Positions 28,184 to 38,505 of a DNA stretch of 64,000 bases are shown in pieces (within the stretch, counting starts at the first letter, position 1; each line of letters opens with the position of its first letter). Under the pieces are notes generated by a model. The model ran no database searches and was not told the DNA's origin. It saw only the letters and a list, made by a program, of their open reading frames with translations. Position numbers and translations under genes: made by a program. Source of the DNA: Argyresthia goedartella (taxonomy: Eukaryota > Arthropoda > Insecta > Lepidoptera > Argyresthiidae); assembly GCA_949825045.1 (NCBI GenBank), contig OX463829.1, forward strand, positions 2,294,001 through 2,358,000. The letters run 5' to 3'.

Positions 28184-28320
28184 ACAACCTCTGTGGCAAT
28201 GCGGTTGTGGCTCTGCCTACCGTGCGAGAGGTCCCGGGTTCGATCCCCTGCTGGGGATAGAGTAAATAAAATCCCCAGGTCTTGGATGTTTATATGTGTG
28301 TGACGTCGCGACAGGGTATC
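28184..28320 (+). mobile_element. SINE-1, best-preserved head
   Basis: ACCTCTGTGGCAATGCGGTTG and GGTCCCGGGTTCGATCCCCTG give a clear A-box/B-box pair, followed by AGGTCTTGGATGTTTATATG and GTGTGACGTCGCGACAGGG. It stops at GTATCCTAG, where the adjacent hairpin begins; the usual GTGTGGGGCCAGAAG end is missing. Confidence 0.8.
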
Positions 28321-28359
28321 CTAGTCTGTTAAATCTGTTCCTAGATTTAACAGACTAGG
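28320..28359. repeat. Perfect 17-bp hairpin, 6-base loop
   Basis: CCTAGTCTGTTAAATCT and its exact reverse complement are separated by GTTCCT. It begins on the truncated end of the SINE-1 copy. Confidence 0.85.
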
Positions 28360-28629
28360 AGTGTTTGAAGTTGAAGCATTGTGTGCTTAATGGTTTCGCA
28401 ATATCAGAATTCTTTGGCCCCAGCAGTTGTATTTTCATTAACATCATCACAAGGCCTCTTACATCCTGACAGATGGTTAAAGCAGCGGCTGTTTGAGAAC
28501 GGCATCGCCGCTCGTGGCTAAATAAACTCAATTTAAAACCTAATTTTTTTACGAAAAAGAAAGCATTTGATTATGACTTCACATGCTAGTATTTCCATAG
28601 AACTCACGAACTAAATTACCGTTTTGAAA

Positions 28630-28664
28630 GTGGTCAAAAAGAAACATATAATCTTTTTGACCAC
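28630..28664. repeat. 13-bp hairpin
   Basis: GTGGTCAAAAAGA and TCTTTTTGACCAC are perfect inverted copies, 9 bases apart. Confidence 0.7.
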
Positions 28665-28699
28665 GGGATCAATACCGTATTTTTTACGATTAAAATGCC

Positions 28700-28800
28700 T
28701 ACTAGTCAAAACAACATCATAGCGTCTTATCATACAGGGTCGCAGAGGCAAATTTTTTCCGAATTTTAGCCAGATATTCAAAACTCCGTGTTTCGTCAAA
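28700..28800 (-). mobile_element. SINE-4 3' fragment
   Basis: Antisense match to the CATAGTGTC...GGAGTATTGAATA end block of the 24410 copy. Confidence 0.5.
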
Positions 28801-28884
28801 GGGGGCTTACCCATCGCTCAATTGTACTTCCCGTTAACGCGAAGACAAACAGGCAATACGATATTTCAGTAATATTAGCCTTCC

Positions 28885-28965
28885 TATGTAGACGTGGAGG
28901 CACAGTTGCGCCCAAAGTCTGCCACCCCGTATGGGAAAAGGCGTGACGCTAACATAAACACACAG
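28885..28965 (+). mobile_element. SINE-4 3' fragment
   Basis: GCCACCCCGTATGGGAAAAG and GCGTGACGCTA match the terminal block of SINE-4. Confidence 0.5.
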
Positions 28966-29592
28966 TCCGTTTACCACACGAGCTGATGCCCGCTCAATAT
29001 GTGGGGACCTGGACATGGCAGGGAGGTCTGACTCCTGGGCATGGGTAATTACATTTTTTCCCCTCCAACAAAAAAAATAAACTTTGTTTACTTGGTGAAT
29101 TGATTGTAGGTATTCATTACTTAAAAAAACTGTATTGATGTTATATTATATGCCTACTTGTTGTATCTTCTGAGTTCTGTTTTGTGTATTATCCGAAAAA
29201 ACTCATTTCCTAGTAAAAAATATATTTACACAATTATATAAATAAATACTTTTGTTTTTAAGCGTTTACTACGCGTAGTTTTGTTCACTTTCATAACACA
29301 AATAAGATTAGCTAATTATTTTTTTTTCACATTGACAATACAGGTAGGAAATTTTGAAACCTTTGAGTGAGTGTCTAATTAGTGGGATTAACTAATTAAT
29401 CAGTCTGTTTTGTAGATACAAATGCGTACAGATGATCATGCTTGTAGGTAGTACCTCTGCTCTATATATATAATCATCTGTGGTTCATCCAATTAAATCA
29501 CATGGGCATGGGGCACCAACAGTAATGACTGAACCTTGTTTGGTTTACGAGTAGAGATACCTACTTTAAAAAAAAACATAAACATTTCCATT
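28966..29592. other. AT-rich filler, no gene seen
   Basis: Nothing recognisable beyond A- and T-runs. Confidence 0.45.
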
Positions 29593-29722
29593 CAGGCACT
29601 TACATTGCCTCTGGCCCCACACTGGGATACCCTTTGTTGCGGGAGCTTGAAACAGCGGCTTCATACACACTACCTGGGGTTTTTTTCCGTCCCCAGTAGG
29701 GATTCCAACCCTATGTTCAAAT
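29593..29722 (-). mobile_element. SINE-1 copy
   Basis: Antisense: CCTCTGGCCCCACACTGGGA, then CTACCTGGGGTTTTT and CCCCAGTAGGGATTCCAACCC (degraded B-box). Confidence 0.65.
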
Positions 29723-30526
29723 GTCAGATTTATCTAGTTACCTCTTTAGTTTTCAGTTAACGAAATGAAGCAGTCAATAATGTAACATGGGCTGATGCCA
29801 TTATATTCCTTTACGATTCTGCTCTATCTTTTAACACAATCTCCGAAAGTGCACCAGTCTTTGCAACCTCAGAACAACAAACATTGGAGCCTACATCCTT
29901 TCACCTCTTTGTTGAAGCACTACCTAGCTTAGTTCAACCGTACGTTGTTTGGGCAAGCATTCTTCTGAATGTGATAAAATTATCATTTTGTTACCCCGTC
30001 TTGTGATGGTTGTTGCGAAGATAATTAGTTCTAGGGTTGATGAAAAACGTCCGGCAACTGATGTCAGATTTTTGTGTGGATAATCGTTCGGAGCGTCCGT
30101 GGCTTCGCAAAGGTATTCGCACATCGGGAACTGGATGGGTGTCCGTTTCTATGTGGCATTTGTTTCGGGCGCTTCCGGGCTTTGGTAAAGGTCCCAACTA
30201 CTATCGCCACTAGGTGGCAGTAGTCGCAACGCTGTGTCAGAGGCTCTAATAGGGCAGCTTGATAACTTCTGATGGTCAGGGTAGCCCTAGCCCAACACCC
30301 CTCCACCAACCTATGGAGTATGGCTCAACCTTACTCGTATTCGGGTATAGGCCCGTGCCCCTTGGTGAGAACATTATTGTCCTACATTTATAATCATTCG
30401 GAAGGTTCCACAACTATTTGTTCTGATTTCTCGCCATGTTCGAAGCGCAGTTAGCTTTTAAGGTCCAAGAGAACATTCTAGGAGAAGCAGCCGGAGACTC
30501 ATGAATAAAAAGATGCAATTAATGTC
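29723..30526. other. No supported gene
   Basis: Three overlapping minus-strand frames of 66-81 codons at 29924-30309 sit in a slightly GC-richer block, but none has a recognisable domain. It may be an old element remnant. Confidence 0.35.
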
Positions 30527-30582
30527 AGATATCTCGAGATGCTGAGATCAGCGAGATCGGCGAGATCGCGAGATCTCGGGCG
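30527..30582. repeat. Degenerate GAGATC tandem array
   Basis: CGAGAT/GAGATCxGC units repeat six to seven times over 55 bases. The array is partly self-complementary (CTCGAGAT, AGATCTCG). Confidence 0.7.
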
Positions 30583-30627
30583 GTGATTGGAGCTGTAAAA
30601 CCGAGGTTTTGAAGTATAAGCTGGCGT

Positions 30628-30975
30628 TAAATTAACCGGCTAAGTGCGAGTTAGTGTCGCGCACCGAGAGTTCCGTGAAATGTATTTTTTTGTGATTATA
30701 CTATAAATTCACGGTTTTTTTACTGGTGCTATATATAAGCTTCGCTTCATACCAAATTTCATGATTGTGGCTCAACAGGAAGTTTCAAGCATCAAGCAAA
30801 TTAAGCAAATTTGCGCCCTTAACGGCTTTATCTTTGATTGCGTTAACCTATTTTTTTTACAGCTTTCAGATTGATAGTTACTTCAACTTAGTAAATCTAC
30901 ACGTTTCTGAGGAAAAAGGGCAAACAGGCTGACGAACGGATAACGAAGTAATCCTAATATTCATTTTTCCCTAAA
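30628..30975 (+). repeat. Dispersed repeat E, uninterrupted copy
   Basis: AACCGGCTAAGTGCGAGTTAG, a TTCATGATTGTGGCTCAACAGG block, and ACGTTTCTGAGGAAAAAGGG with AACGAAGTAATCCTAATATT follow in order. The same order is found at 50093-50700, where a SINE-1 splits it. Its head resembles repeat D (CCGGCCAAGTGCGAGT). Confidence 0.7.
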
Positions 30976-31547
30976 ACGGTACTCTTAAACGGTAATAAAA
31001 CAGAGGATTGCTTATAATGTTGACTGCTTACTGCTGACGGTTGCTATAGGTTCTAATTTCAACTTGTTTTACAACACCTATTTTTTTACGTTATATCGCA
31101 TTTTAGATATATATGTACTTGTGTATATTTATTTGTCTACCCCATCATCATCCCAATTGCTCATAGTTTAACACACAATTCATCATATTTTTCATCATTT
31201 CTGTATAGCAAGATTACCAGTGACCCCAAAACTATGACGCAGCCGAGTCCACTCAAACCGGATGCAGTCTCTACTCAAGTATAAGTTCTACTTCTTATTG
31301 CCTCCGAGTCCAAGTCAATTTCCGGTTGAACCTCAAGCACTTTTAAGTTTTCTGTAACCGCGGGGGTAAGATTGTAAAAACTCTTTTTGTTACGATCTAA
31401 GCTAACAACAGAACAAGCGCATTGGTGTTCTATTGTTGTCGAATTGAGACGGTTAAGAAGATGGGTAATGTGAAATTCGGTCAAATGTCTATCTTTGATC
31501 CCTATTCGTCCTTAATGAGACACTTTTCAAAACTGGAAAAATATATA
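30976..31547. other. No gene seen
   Basis: Short frames without recognisable motifs. Confidence 0.45.
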
Positions 31548-32856
31548 CATAGTCAGGTCGTAAGTTCTGTCACATGTGCAATATGAAATAATTTAGACAT
31601 GTTTATTATTTATGTAAACATTTATATAGCAAAATGAACTTAATAAAACATAGATTCTTATGGTAATAAAGTTTATTCAAAATGACCCCCGCGATTTTAA
31701 ATACAGGTCTTTATTCTGCGCGGCCAGTCGTCTATCGCAGCACGAACGAGGTCCATGTCAATATCGGCGGCTGCCTTAATCAAGGATGCCTTGAGTGACT
31801 CCAAATCAAGATGAGGCTTTGAGCAGGCCTTTTCCTCCAAGTGTTGCCATATCTTGTAATCTAACGGACTCAAATCTGGACTGGAGGAGGGCCAGTCTTC
31901 GTGCCGGATGAAGTCGATTTCACGCGCCGCCAGCCATTCTTGTGTGCTTTTCGCTCTATGAGCTGGCGCAGAATCTTGTTGGAATACCCAGTGCCTGTTA
32001 TTAAACATGGTATGAGAAACAGGTTGCACAAGGTTCTTGAGGACTGTATTTTGATACACAACTGCATTCGTTTTTACGCCTTTCTCGCAAAAATGTACCT
32101 CAGTTAAGCCCCAATTAGAGACTCCCAACCAAACCATGAGCGAGGATGGAAAATGACCGCGTTGGACACGCGGAATACGGTTGCTCGCTTCTTCACTGCT
32201 GTGTGCGTACACCTTATCATTTTGTTTGTTGTAGCTCTCTTCCACGGTGAAAATTTTTTCATCCGAAAAACGAATTTCCCGATGCTTTTTTCCCGCGTAC
32301 CGCTTCAACAAAGCGCGGCATCTCTTCAGTCTCAGGTCCATTAAACGAGCGTCCAAACGATGTCCTGTTTTTTTTCGATATGCCCTAAGCCCTAATTCTT
32401 CATTTAACACCCTTTTCACCGTGGTCCTGCTTAACCCCATCTGAAGGGCCAACAATTTCTGATTACGTATGGGATTTCTTTGAATTCGCGCCTTCACAGC
32501 TTTTATCACTGCTGGAGTCCTAACAGAGCGAGGGCGACCACTTCTTGACCTGTCATCTACACTAGAGTCTTCATTGTATCGTTTTATGGTACGATAAACG
32601 AGTCTTTTGGTTATATTCAAATTTTTCAGTAAGTCGAAAATCTGAATTGGCGTGTAACCGCAACGATGCAACGCAATAACTGCGACATGGTCTTCTTTAA
32701 GTGTCCACTCCATTTTAAAAAATGAGGAAAATTCTAAAAAGTACACATTTTTATTTTCATGAAAAATTCGAAATTCGAATTCAATAAACATTTTTGTGGC
32801 CAGCTTTCTAAATTCAAAAGTTTTTATTGTGTGACAGAACTTATGACCTGACTATG
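31548..32856 (-). mobile_element. Mariner (maT-like, DD37D), apparently complete
   Basis: 1,309 bp with terminal inverted repeats CATAGTCAGGTCGTAAGTTC (left) and its near-perfect complement ending ACTATG (right), each flanked by TA. About 27 bases of each end match with one difference. A single uninterrupted transposase frame fills the interior. The length and structure agree with an intact mariner. Confidence 0.92.
31697..32713 (-). CDS. Mariner-family transposase, DD37D
   Basis: 338 residues from the ATG at 32713 (the frame is open a further 26 codons upstream, but MEWTLKEDH is the family-like start). The N-terminal half has two helix-turn-helix segments (YTPIQIFDLLKNL and KLLALQMGLSRTTVKRVL) linked by a GRPRS hook. 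The catalytic core shows FSDEKIFTVEE (first D), VFQQDSAPAH (second D) and SPDLSPLDYKIW (third D); 37 residues separate the second and third D, the spacing of the maT/mori-type mariners. No stop or frameshift is present. The enzyme would cut and rejoin the element at its inverted repeats in the nucleus. Confidence 0.93.
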   Translation of the reverse strand: MEWTLKEDHVAVIALHRCGYTPIQIFDLLKNLNITKRLVYRTIKRYNEDSSVDDRSRSGRPRSVRTPAVIKAVKARIQRNPIRNQKLLALQMGLSRTTVKRVLNEELGLRAYRKKTGHRLDARLMDLRLKRCRALLKRYAGKKHREIRFSDEKIFTVEESYNKQNDKVYAHSSEEASNRIPRVQRGHFPSSLMVWLGVSNWGLTEVHFCEKGVKTNAVVYQNTVLKNLVQPVSHTMFNNRHWVFQQDSAPAHRAKSTQEWLAAREIDFIRHEDWPSSSPDLSPLDYKIWQHLEEKACSKPHLDLESLKASLIKAAADIDMDLVRAAIDDWPRRIKTCI

Positions 32857-33501
32857 TATATGAAGACATCCCTTTTATTATATGTGTTTGAAACCATCAT
32901 ATGGGTTTTTCAACTAAATCGTGCTATTTCTTGGGAACTTAAAACAATATTGATATGGTTCTTGCTTCAAAAAATAGGTTTCTTAACCTCTCAACAACCG
33001 AGGATACTTGGCACGGTTCGCGATTTTGAACCTTACGCCATGGTAATAAAATTTAAAAGCTATAACGAAAAAGTGGCGTTATCTAACGCCGGCGGTATTC
33101 AAGAGATTAAATGTTAAAATCAAGCAACGACCAGTTGTTTTGATGAAATAAATAAAAAACAAATTTCTCGCAATGTTCTGCCGCAGCGACTCGCGTTAAG
33201 GCCATGTTGCAGTGTAAGCTGTTTTGAACTTTATTTAAATATAGTTTTGTACAAAGTTTCACCCACCACCAGTCGAGTTGCTAATTAAACTGATAGACCA
33301 GCCTTAAGTAAGGACAAAAGTGAAAATATTTTCAGTTCCCTCCTTAAGCAGGGAGGGAGTGAATTACATGTCAAATTTAGTCAAAAAAGTAAGCGCATTA
33401 CTTATATTACTTAATAAACCATAAATAAACGTAAACGGTAATTTGTAAGTGCTTAAAATTTAACCAACTACACATAACAGACGACCTTAGCTGAACTCAT
33501 T
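32857..33501. other. No gene seen
   Basis: A 96-codon frame starting at 32827 runs out of the mariner end and has no recognisable domain. The rest is plain AT-rich sequence. Confidence 0.45.
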
Positions 33502-33660
33502 TGGGGAATGATAGTATCCTTCATTATGACCAACTTTCCTCTAGAACCATATGGTCGCGAATGAAAAAAAAATATTTGTCCCTCAGTACATTGACCCGAC
33601 CAGCTGATTACATACATACGACCATATGGTTCTAGAGGAAAGTTGATCATATTGACGGAA
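33502..33660. repeat. Fold-back family H, copy 2 (30-bp arms)
   Basis: Arms at 33528-33557 and 33619-33648 match at 29 of 30 positions, with a 61-base spacer. The left flank TTGGGGAATGATAGTA is the same as in the copy at 14396. Confidence 0.85.
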
Positions 33661-34084
33661 TGGATGTTTGTTACTATTTTACGCAAAAACTACTAATGGA
33701 TTTTATTGAACTTTTACAATAATGTAGTTATGACATCAGATTAACACATAGGCTTTAATTTATAAAAATATTGTGTGAATTGTCTTCCGGTATTTAAAGT
33801 AGATAAACTTTGTCTTTCACATTACAACATTCGGACAAATATTTTAATAGTTACAACGATGTGTTTTAGCGGAAATATGTGATTTTGTTTTGAAGCGTCG
33901 AGTACCAGTCGTTACCATCCTTTACTGGAAGCCATTCAGCGCATTTTCAACCCCCCGTTAACTTCGTTGTGAATAAAGCTAGAAGCCTGATTTTTTTGGA
34001 AAAGAGAGCTTAACATACCTAGGTATATTCCCAAATAACATTTAATTTGAACTAGTAGATTTAAAACTACGGCAAGTCAAAGTT
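33661..34084. other. No gene seen
   Basis: Ordinary AT-rich sequence. Confidence 0.45.
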
Positions 34085-34190
34085 TCCTAATTCTGTCACT
34101 GACTCACTGACTGACTCACTCACCGATCATTAAAATTCTAAGGTACTTCTAGCAGACCTTTATGCTATTGTTTTACCTGGATTCGTGAAG
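34085..34190 (+). repeat. Dispersed repeat G
   Basis: ACTGACTCACTGACTGACTC, then CGATCATTAAAATTCTAAGG and TACTTCTAGCAGACC; the same block order recurs at 58785-58870. Confidence 0.6.
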
Positions 34191-34404
34191 TCATTACGGC
34201 GCTCTTACGTTATTGCATTCCAGCGTGGTGCAAACTTGGGTTGTTCGGATAGTACGTTAGCCTCGGGATGACTCGCTTGAGAGTGTACAGCGGCGATAAC
34301 GATCAACAATTTTATTACTTGCATTGGTGCGAAAATTAGTAGATCGTATCGTATCGTATGGTATATACCCTTATATACCATATTATTTATTATGCAATCA
34401 AATT

Positions 34405-34438
34405 TTAGGTGGCGCGAAGCTCACCGGGTCAGCTAGTC
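34405..34438 (+). repeat. Helitron-like 3' end (GGTCAGCTAGT)
   Basis: GGTGGCGCGAAGCTCACCGG followed by GTCAGCTAGTC ends in CTAG-T, the type of terminus seen in Helitrons, after a short GC hairpin. An antisense relative is at 48671-48706. No replicase is present and the assignment is weak. Confidence 0.35.
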
Positions 34439-34717
34439 AATAATATTTATCAAAACACTTGCATTTCCAGACAGATTTTCTTACGATACTACACAGAACG
34501 ATAAATAAAAGCAGTAAAGAGGCAGAATGAAGAGGTTTCAAATTAAAGAGGAAGCTAAATCTAATTCCTTAACACTCATAGTACTCACGGCCGGAAGCGT
34601 CTTCCGATTGAAGTACAGACTCAAAAGCAAATCTGTCATTTGTTACTAGAGATACTTATATACAGCTAGAAAATAACTCTCGTCGAAACAAGCATACTCA
34701 TTACAAGAATGTGCAAT

Positions 34718-34872
34718 ACACTTACGGCCTTACTAATAAAAGAAGTTATTCACGGTTTAACTTATACAGTGTTTTGTCTTGCTTTGACATTTGAAATTTA
34801 CTCGACGTATGAAAAGGACAAAACACTGAATAAGTTAAACCGTGAATTACTTTTTTTATTAGTAATGCCGTT
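34718..34872. repeat. Long inverted repeat, about 58-bp arms
   Basis: The block ACGGCCTTACTAATAAAAGA...CAGTGTTTTGTC (34718-34777) is followed after a spacer of about 35 bases by its inverted copy (34814-34872), with only a few mismatches. It lies 80 bases from a MITE C copy. Confidence 0.85.
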
Positions 34873-34948
34873 ATACTTTTACCCACACTCGCTTGATAAC
34901 AGTAGCTTCTGCTTTGGAAGAAAGGTTATAACAAATATGGCGCATGTA

Positions 34949-35322
34949 CGTGTCACCGTTAGATTGTCAAAACTGTTAGATGATAAACTAACGTTTTTTT
35001 TCTCGTTAGTTGGTATTATATACATATTATCGACAGATAGTAAACTGTAGCATATTGATTTCTATGCGACGCGTTAGTTGATAAACTAACAGTTAAAACT
35101 GTTGAATAGTAAACTGGTTTAGACTTGAATTGCAAACGAAATACCAGGCCAAACACTGCGGTAGCTTAGGTGAAGACCGAATAGTGTTCGTTTAGGATGA
35201 CATGTAAGAACAAAAAAAACGTAAATTCTTAACCCTGTCGGTCTGGTTTACTATCTGTCGATAGTTGATCAAGCAACGCGTGAGTTTATCAACAAACGGT
35301 TTTGACTATCTTACGGTAACAT
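34949..35322. mobile_element. MITE C, copy 2 (374 bp)
   Basis: Ends GTGTCACCGTTAGATTGTC and GACTATCTTACGGTAAC pair as inverted repeats and match copy 1 at 3894. The core (CACTGCGGTAGCTTAGGTGA) lacks the GC hairpin found in copy 1. Confidence 0.8.
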
Positions 35323-35853
35323 ACAGACACCAGACGGAGACTCAGTTGCACTTTTAGTAAGTTATTCAATAGGCAGGTACTTTATTTTGGGTGACAGATG
35401 GGTAGCCCATCGCTGCAGCTGCAAAAGTTTCCTCACGATGTTTTCCATCATCATCTCTACAAAATTGCGACTCCATCCTAAAGCCTCCTTGGTACAAAAT
35501 GTAAAGTCGGCGCCAGTTTTAATGTTACTCATTAAATCTTTAAGCCAGCTCTTATGTAGCAGTGAAAACTCAGCGATATGTCGACGAGAGAAAATACTGC
35601 TTTTGTCTGTGGAATTATCTAAGCCGGTTGCTACTAAATGGAACGTTCCTTTGGGCGGGATACTACGAAGCGAAGTTCTACTACAGGAGGTGGTGGTACG
35701 GGCTTTGCAGGTTTATTGATCAACTGATATTTTGGGGTTAATATTTTTCTTCCATTCAACCTACACGTCGGATAAGATTAAGGGATTAGTTAGATTTTAA
35801 TTGATTGTGTATTTGTCGTCTATTGTCTATTCTGTTTGTAACCCCTAAATAAA
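35323..35853. other. SINE-4 fragment and unassigned sequence
   Basis: GGTAGCCCATCGCTGCAGC and TTTCCTCACGATGTTTTCC at 35399-35448 are antisense SINE-4 body blocks. The stretch 35600-35850 may be a LINE 3' end, but no conserved box is visible. Confidence 0.4.
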
Positions 35854-36115
35854 TAATAATAATAATAATAATACCTTGGACTCTACTTACACACATTGAT
35901 CTAGCCCCAAACTAGGATTCCCTGTATCTTGGGTGCTAGACAATGATACACATACTTATATAGATAAATATTATATTTAGATAGATAAACAACCATGACT
36001 ATAGGGTGCAAACATCCGTTCTCATCAAACAAATATTTGCCCCCACCGGGACTCGAACCCGGGACCCTTGGCTCGTAGGCAGGGTCACTGCGGACTCGGC
36101 CATTCGGGTCGTCTT
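35854..36115 (-). mobile_element. SINE-2, near full length
   Basis: Antisense. From right to left it has head CGACCCGAATGGCCGAG, B-box GGTTCGAGTCCCGGTGGGGG, GTTTGATGAGAACGGATG, the CTAGTTTGGGGCTAGATCA block and an ATT-repeat tail (35849-35871 on the plus strand). Confidence 0.9.
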
Positions 36116-36824
36116 CAAGTGTGTCATGGGTTCGATACTCTATCTCTGACAGGTATCGAGACTCGGAATTTGATTAAAATTTTGAAATGACAAAGTGTCA
36201 AACTCGCGATTTAGTTAAAAAAAATCATTCATAAAACAGTCGTGTAAAACATAAATGTGCTCTGAAAGCGTCTAACCCTCCTTCAAAAGGTCAATCGAGG
36301 TTAGGAACGAATAAGCAAATTAAGAGGATGCCTGTGCCTGTGCCTGTGCCTCTGCCAACTCGTATAGGAAAATATTGTTTGTGTACTCAGTCTAATTAAA
36401 AATTTCAGAACTTTAACCAGAAAAATCCTGAATCCTCTTGGCTCGAAATCTCGAGACAACTATGTACATTCATATTCTTAGAACTTATAATCAGTGTTGG
36501 CTCGTCTATCTCAAGACCCTAAGACAGCCATACTTTTCTGTTACACCCTGTTCTACAAACCCTTTTCAGTGCGGATCTCCAGGAATCCTAAAAAATAACG
36601 CGGCGCGCATTATCCCGAACAATGGCATTATAAACGTAAATAGTATGCAATAAAATTATAATCAGCAGCCCCGGTTCCAAGGACCAAATGATTGGAGAGG
36701 ACACCTGATATTCTGAAAACTGCGCATGCGTTGAAAGTTGCTCTGAAAGCATGGATGGAGTTACTTACTTCAGTACCCGATTGACTGTGGTGGGGGGTGC
36801 CACACTCCCTTTGCGAACGGACGA
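36116..36824. other. No gene; short TGCCTG array
   Basis: GCCTGT repeats four times at 36331-36357. Otherwise no supported feature. Confidence 0.45.
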
Positions 36825-36937
36825 TATAAATCGCAAAAATACGCGATTTACTATTGTTTAATAATCGTAAATTTTAGAGTCTGGATTCTGAGTGTGTGTG
36901 ATTGTGCGTGTGAAGTGGTCGCGGTGGGAAAGACGGT
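36825..36937 (+). promoter_or_regulatory. Possible core promoter and first-exon donor
   Basis: TATAAA at 36825-36830 is followed about 110 bases later by a strong splice-donor match (GACG/GTGAGT, GT at 36936-36937). This is the layout of a TATA promoter with a short untranslated first exon. No downstream acceptor or coding exon was found in the window, so it is speculative. Confidence 0.25.
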
Positions 36938-37974
36938 GAGTTTTAAAATTAGTCGTTTAACAGGAATATGTGGATTTCGTTTAAGAGTGTCTGCTTTGGG
37001 CGGTGGCGTCTTAGACTCTGGTGATCTTTACTTAAGACTTTTATAATCGACGAATAATTTAGAGAAATGTGCTTATTTAGCAAGCATGTCTCAATATAGT
37101 TTTTTACTACGAGTATACCGGTGAATAGAATATCTTCAAGGTAAACCGGTTTAATATAATCATGCTAACAATATCATAGGTATTTTTAGTTTTAGTATCT
37201 AATTAAATTCATCTGAAATTCTTAACAATATGGTGTCAATGTTGGTACATACAAGTTTCATTATAACATAATTTATATCACAAACAAGTAATGTTAAAAG
37301 GTAATAAAATGCTTTAATAAAGTCATTATAACATTCTCCCTAATTTTGCAACGCTACCTAAAATACAACAATAGGCAACAATACAGTCAGAAGCTGAATT
37401 GGCTGGAGCAGCTTGATGATGGTGATGACGATGATCATGGGCATCATGGGGCATCATGGGGCATCATGGGGCAGCTTACATACCTACATACCTACTTGAG
37501 TTGACGCAGTTGACCAAAACTCTGCCTTTTGTAAATCTCAAATTACGCAAAATAAGAAAAAGAAACAGTTGTATTTTTATTATATTATTATTATGAATTT
37601 ACGATGAGCTGTCTGATTATGAATATTATGACTGTCAGCTTGAATTTGCTAACATGTAAACTTAATCAGGTTATTTTTTCTTGATAGACAAGTATCTGTT
37701 TTTTCTATTTTATTTTTTTACAATTTCGCACCAGATTAAAAATAAAAACTAAGTGATATTGATCTGTTAGTCCTCAATAAATCTTTATTCTTAATTCTTT
37801 TTGAATTTCTATTCCTCTAAAAGTAAGTTAAAGGTGAAATTCTAAGTTCTCCTTTAAGCTTAAAGTAGCATCAATCCCGACTTAAATAAATCCGTTGCTT
37901 ACTGTGTCTTCAAACCATTTGAGGTTATAATTTTAATCTAACACGAGTATAAATAGCTTATTAATGTATCAAAT
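36938..37974. other. No gene; 12-bp minisatellite
   Basis: A GGGCATCATGGG unit repeats just over three times at 37436-37474. The rest is AT-rich. Confidence 0.5.
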
Positions 37975-38180
37975 GACGACCGGTATAGCCTATCGGGTGA
38001 CGGTCCTGGGCTCGAATCCCGGTAAAAGCAAATATTTGTGTGATGAGCATGAATATTTGTTTCTTAGTCTTGGATGTTTTCTATGTATGTACATAAGAAT
38101 TTATCTCTATTAAATATATCGTCGTCAAGTACCCTAAAGACTTATTATGTAAGATACATATTATTAAATAAATAAATAAA
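37975..38180 (+). mobile_element. SINE-3 copy
   Basis: GACGACCGGTATAGCCTATC (A-box region), GGTCCTGGGCTCGAATCCCGG (B-box) and GTGTGATGAGCATGAATATT, ending in an AAATA repeat. It matches the antisense copy at 24109-24290. Confidence 0.8.
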
Positions 38181-38281
38181 TACGTACATGTTTGAGGACA
38201 ATCTTACACAAATAAAACTAGGCCAGTTTTATTTGTGTAGGATGGTCCTCTAACATTTATTTATTTAATAATATGTATCTT
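38151..38281. repeat. Inverted duplication of the SINE-3 tail
   Basis: From 38151 the tail AAGATACATATTATTAAATA through CTTACACAAATAAAACT is repeated in reverse at 38225-38281, with a 4-base centre (AGGC) and a few differences (one roughly 10-base gap). Confidence 0.85.
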
Positions 38282-38447
38282 CCTTCTATAAACACATAAA
38301 TGAATCGCTAAATGTGTTTGTCGCTATCGGTAAAGACTAGACCTATTTTGAAGAACGTAAGACTCAGGTTCGGACAAAACCGCTGCAAAGCACTTCGTAA
38401 AAACATATTTTTAAATTATTTCCACTGAATTCACCGCTCTTAAATAA

Positions 38448-38505
38448 AACCGGCCAAGTGCGAGTTGGAGGTCGGACCCGCTCACGGAAAACGTGAAACG
38501 AGAGT
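38448..38505 (+). repeat. Dispersed repeat D/E head
   Basis: AAACCGGCCAAGTGCGAGTTGG with CTCACGGAAAACG matches the head of repeats D and E only. Confidence 0.5.
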
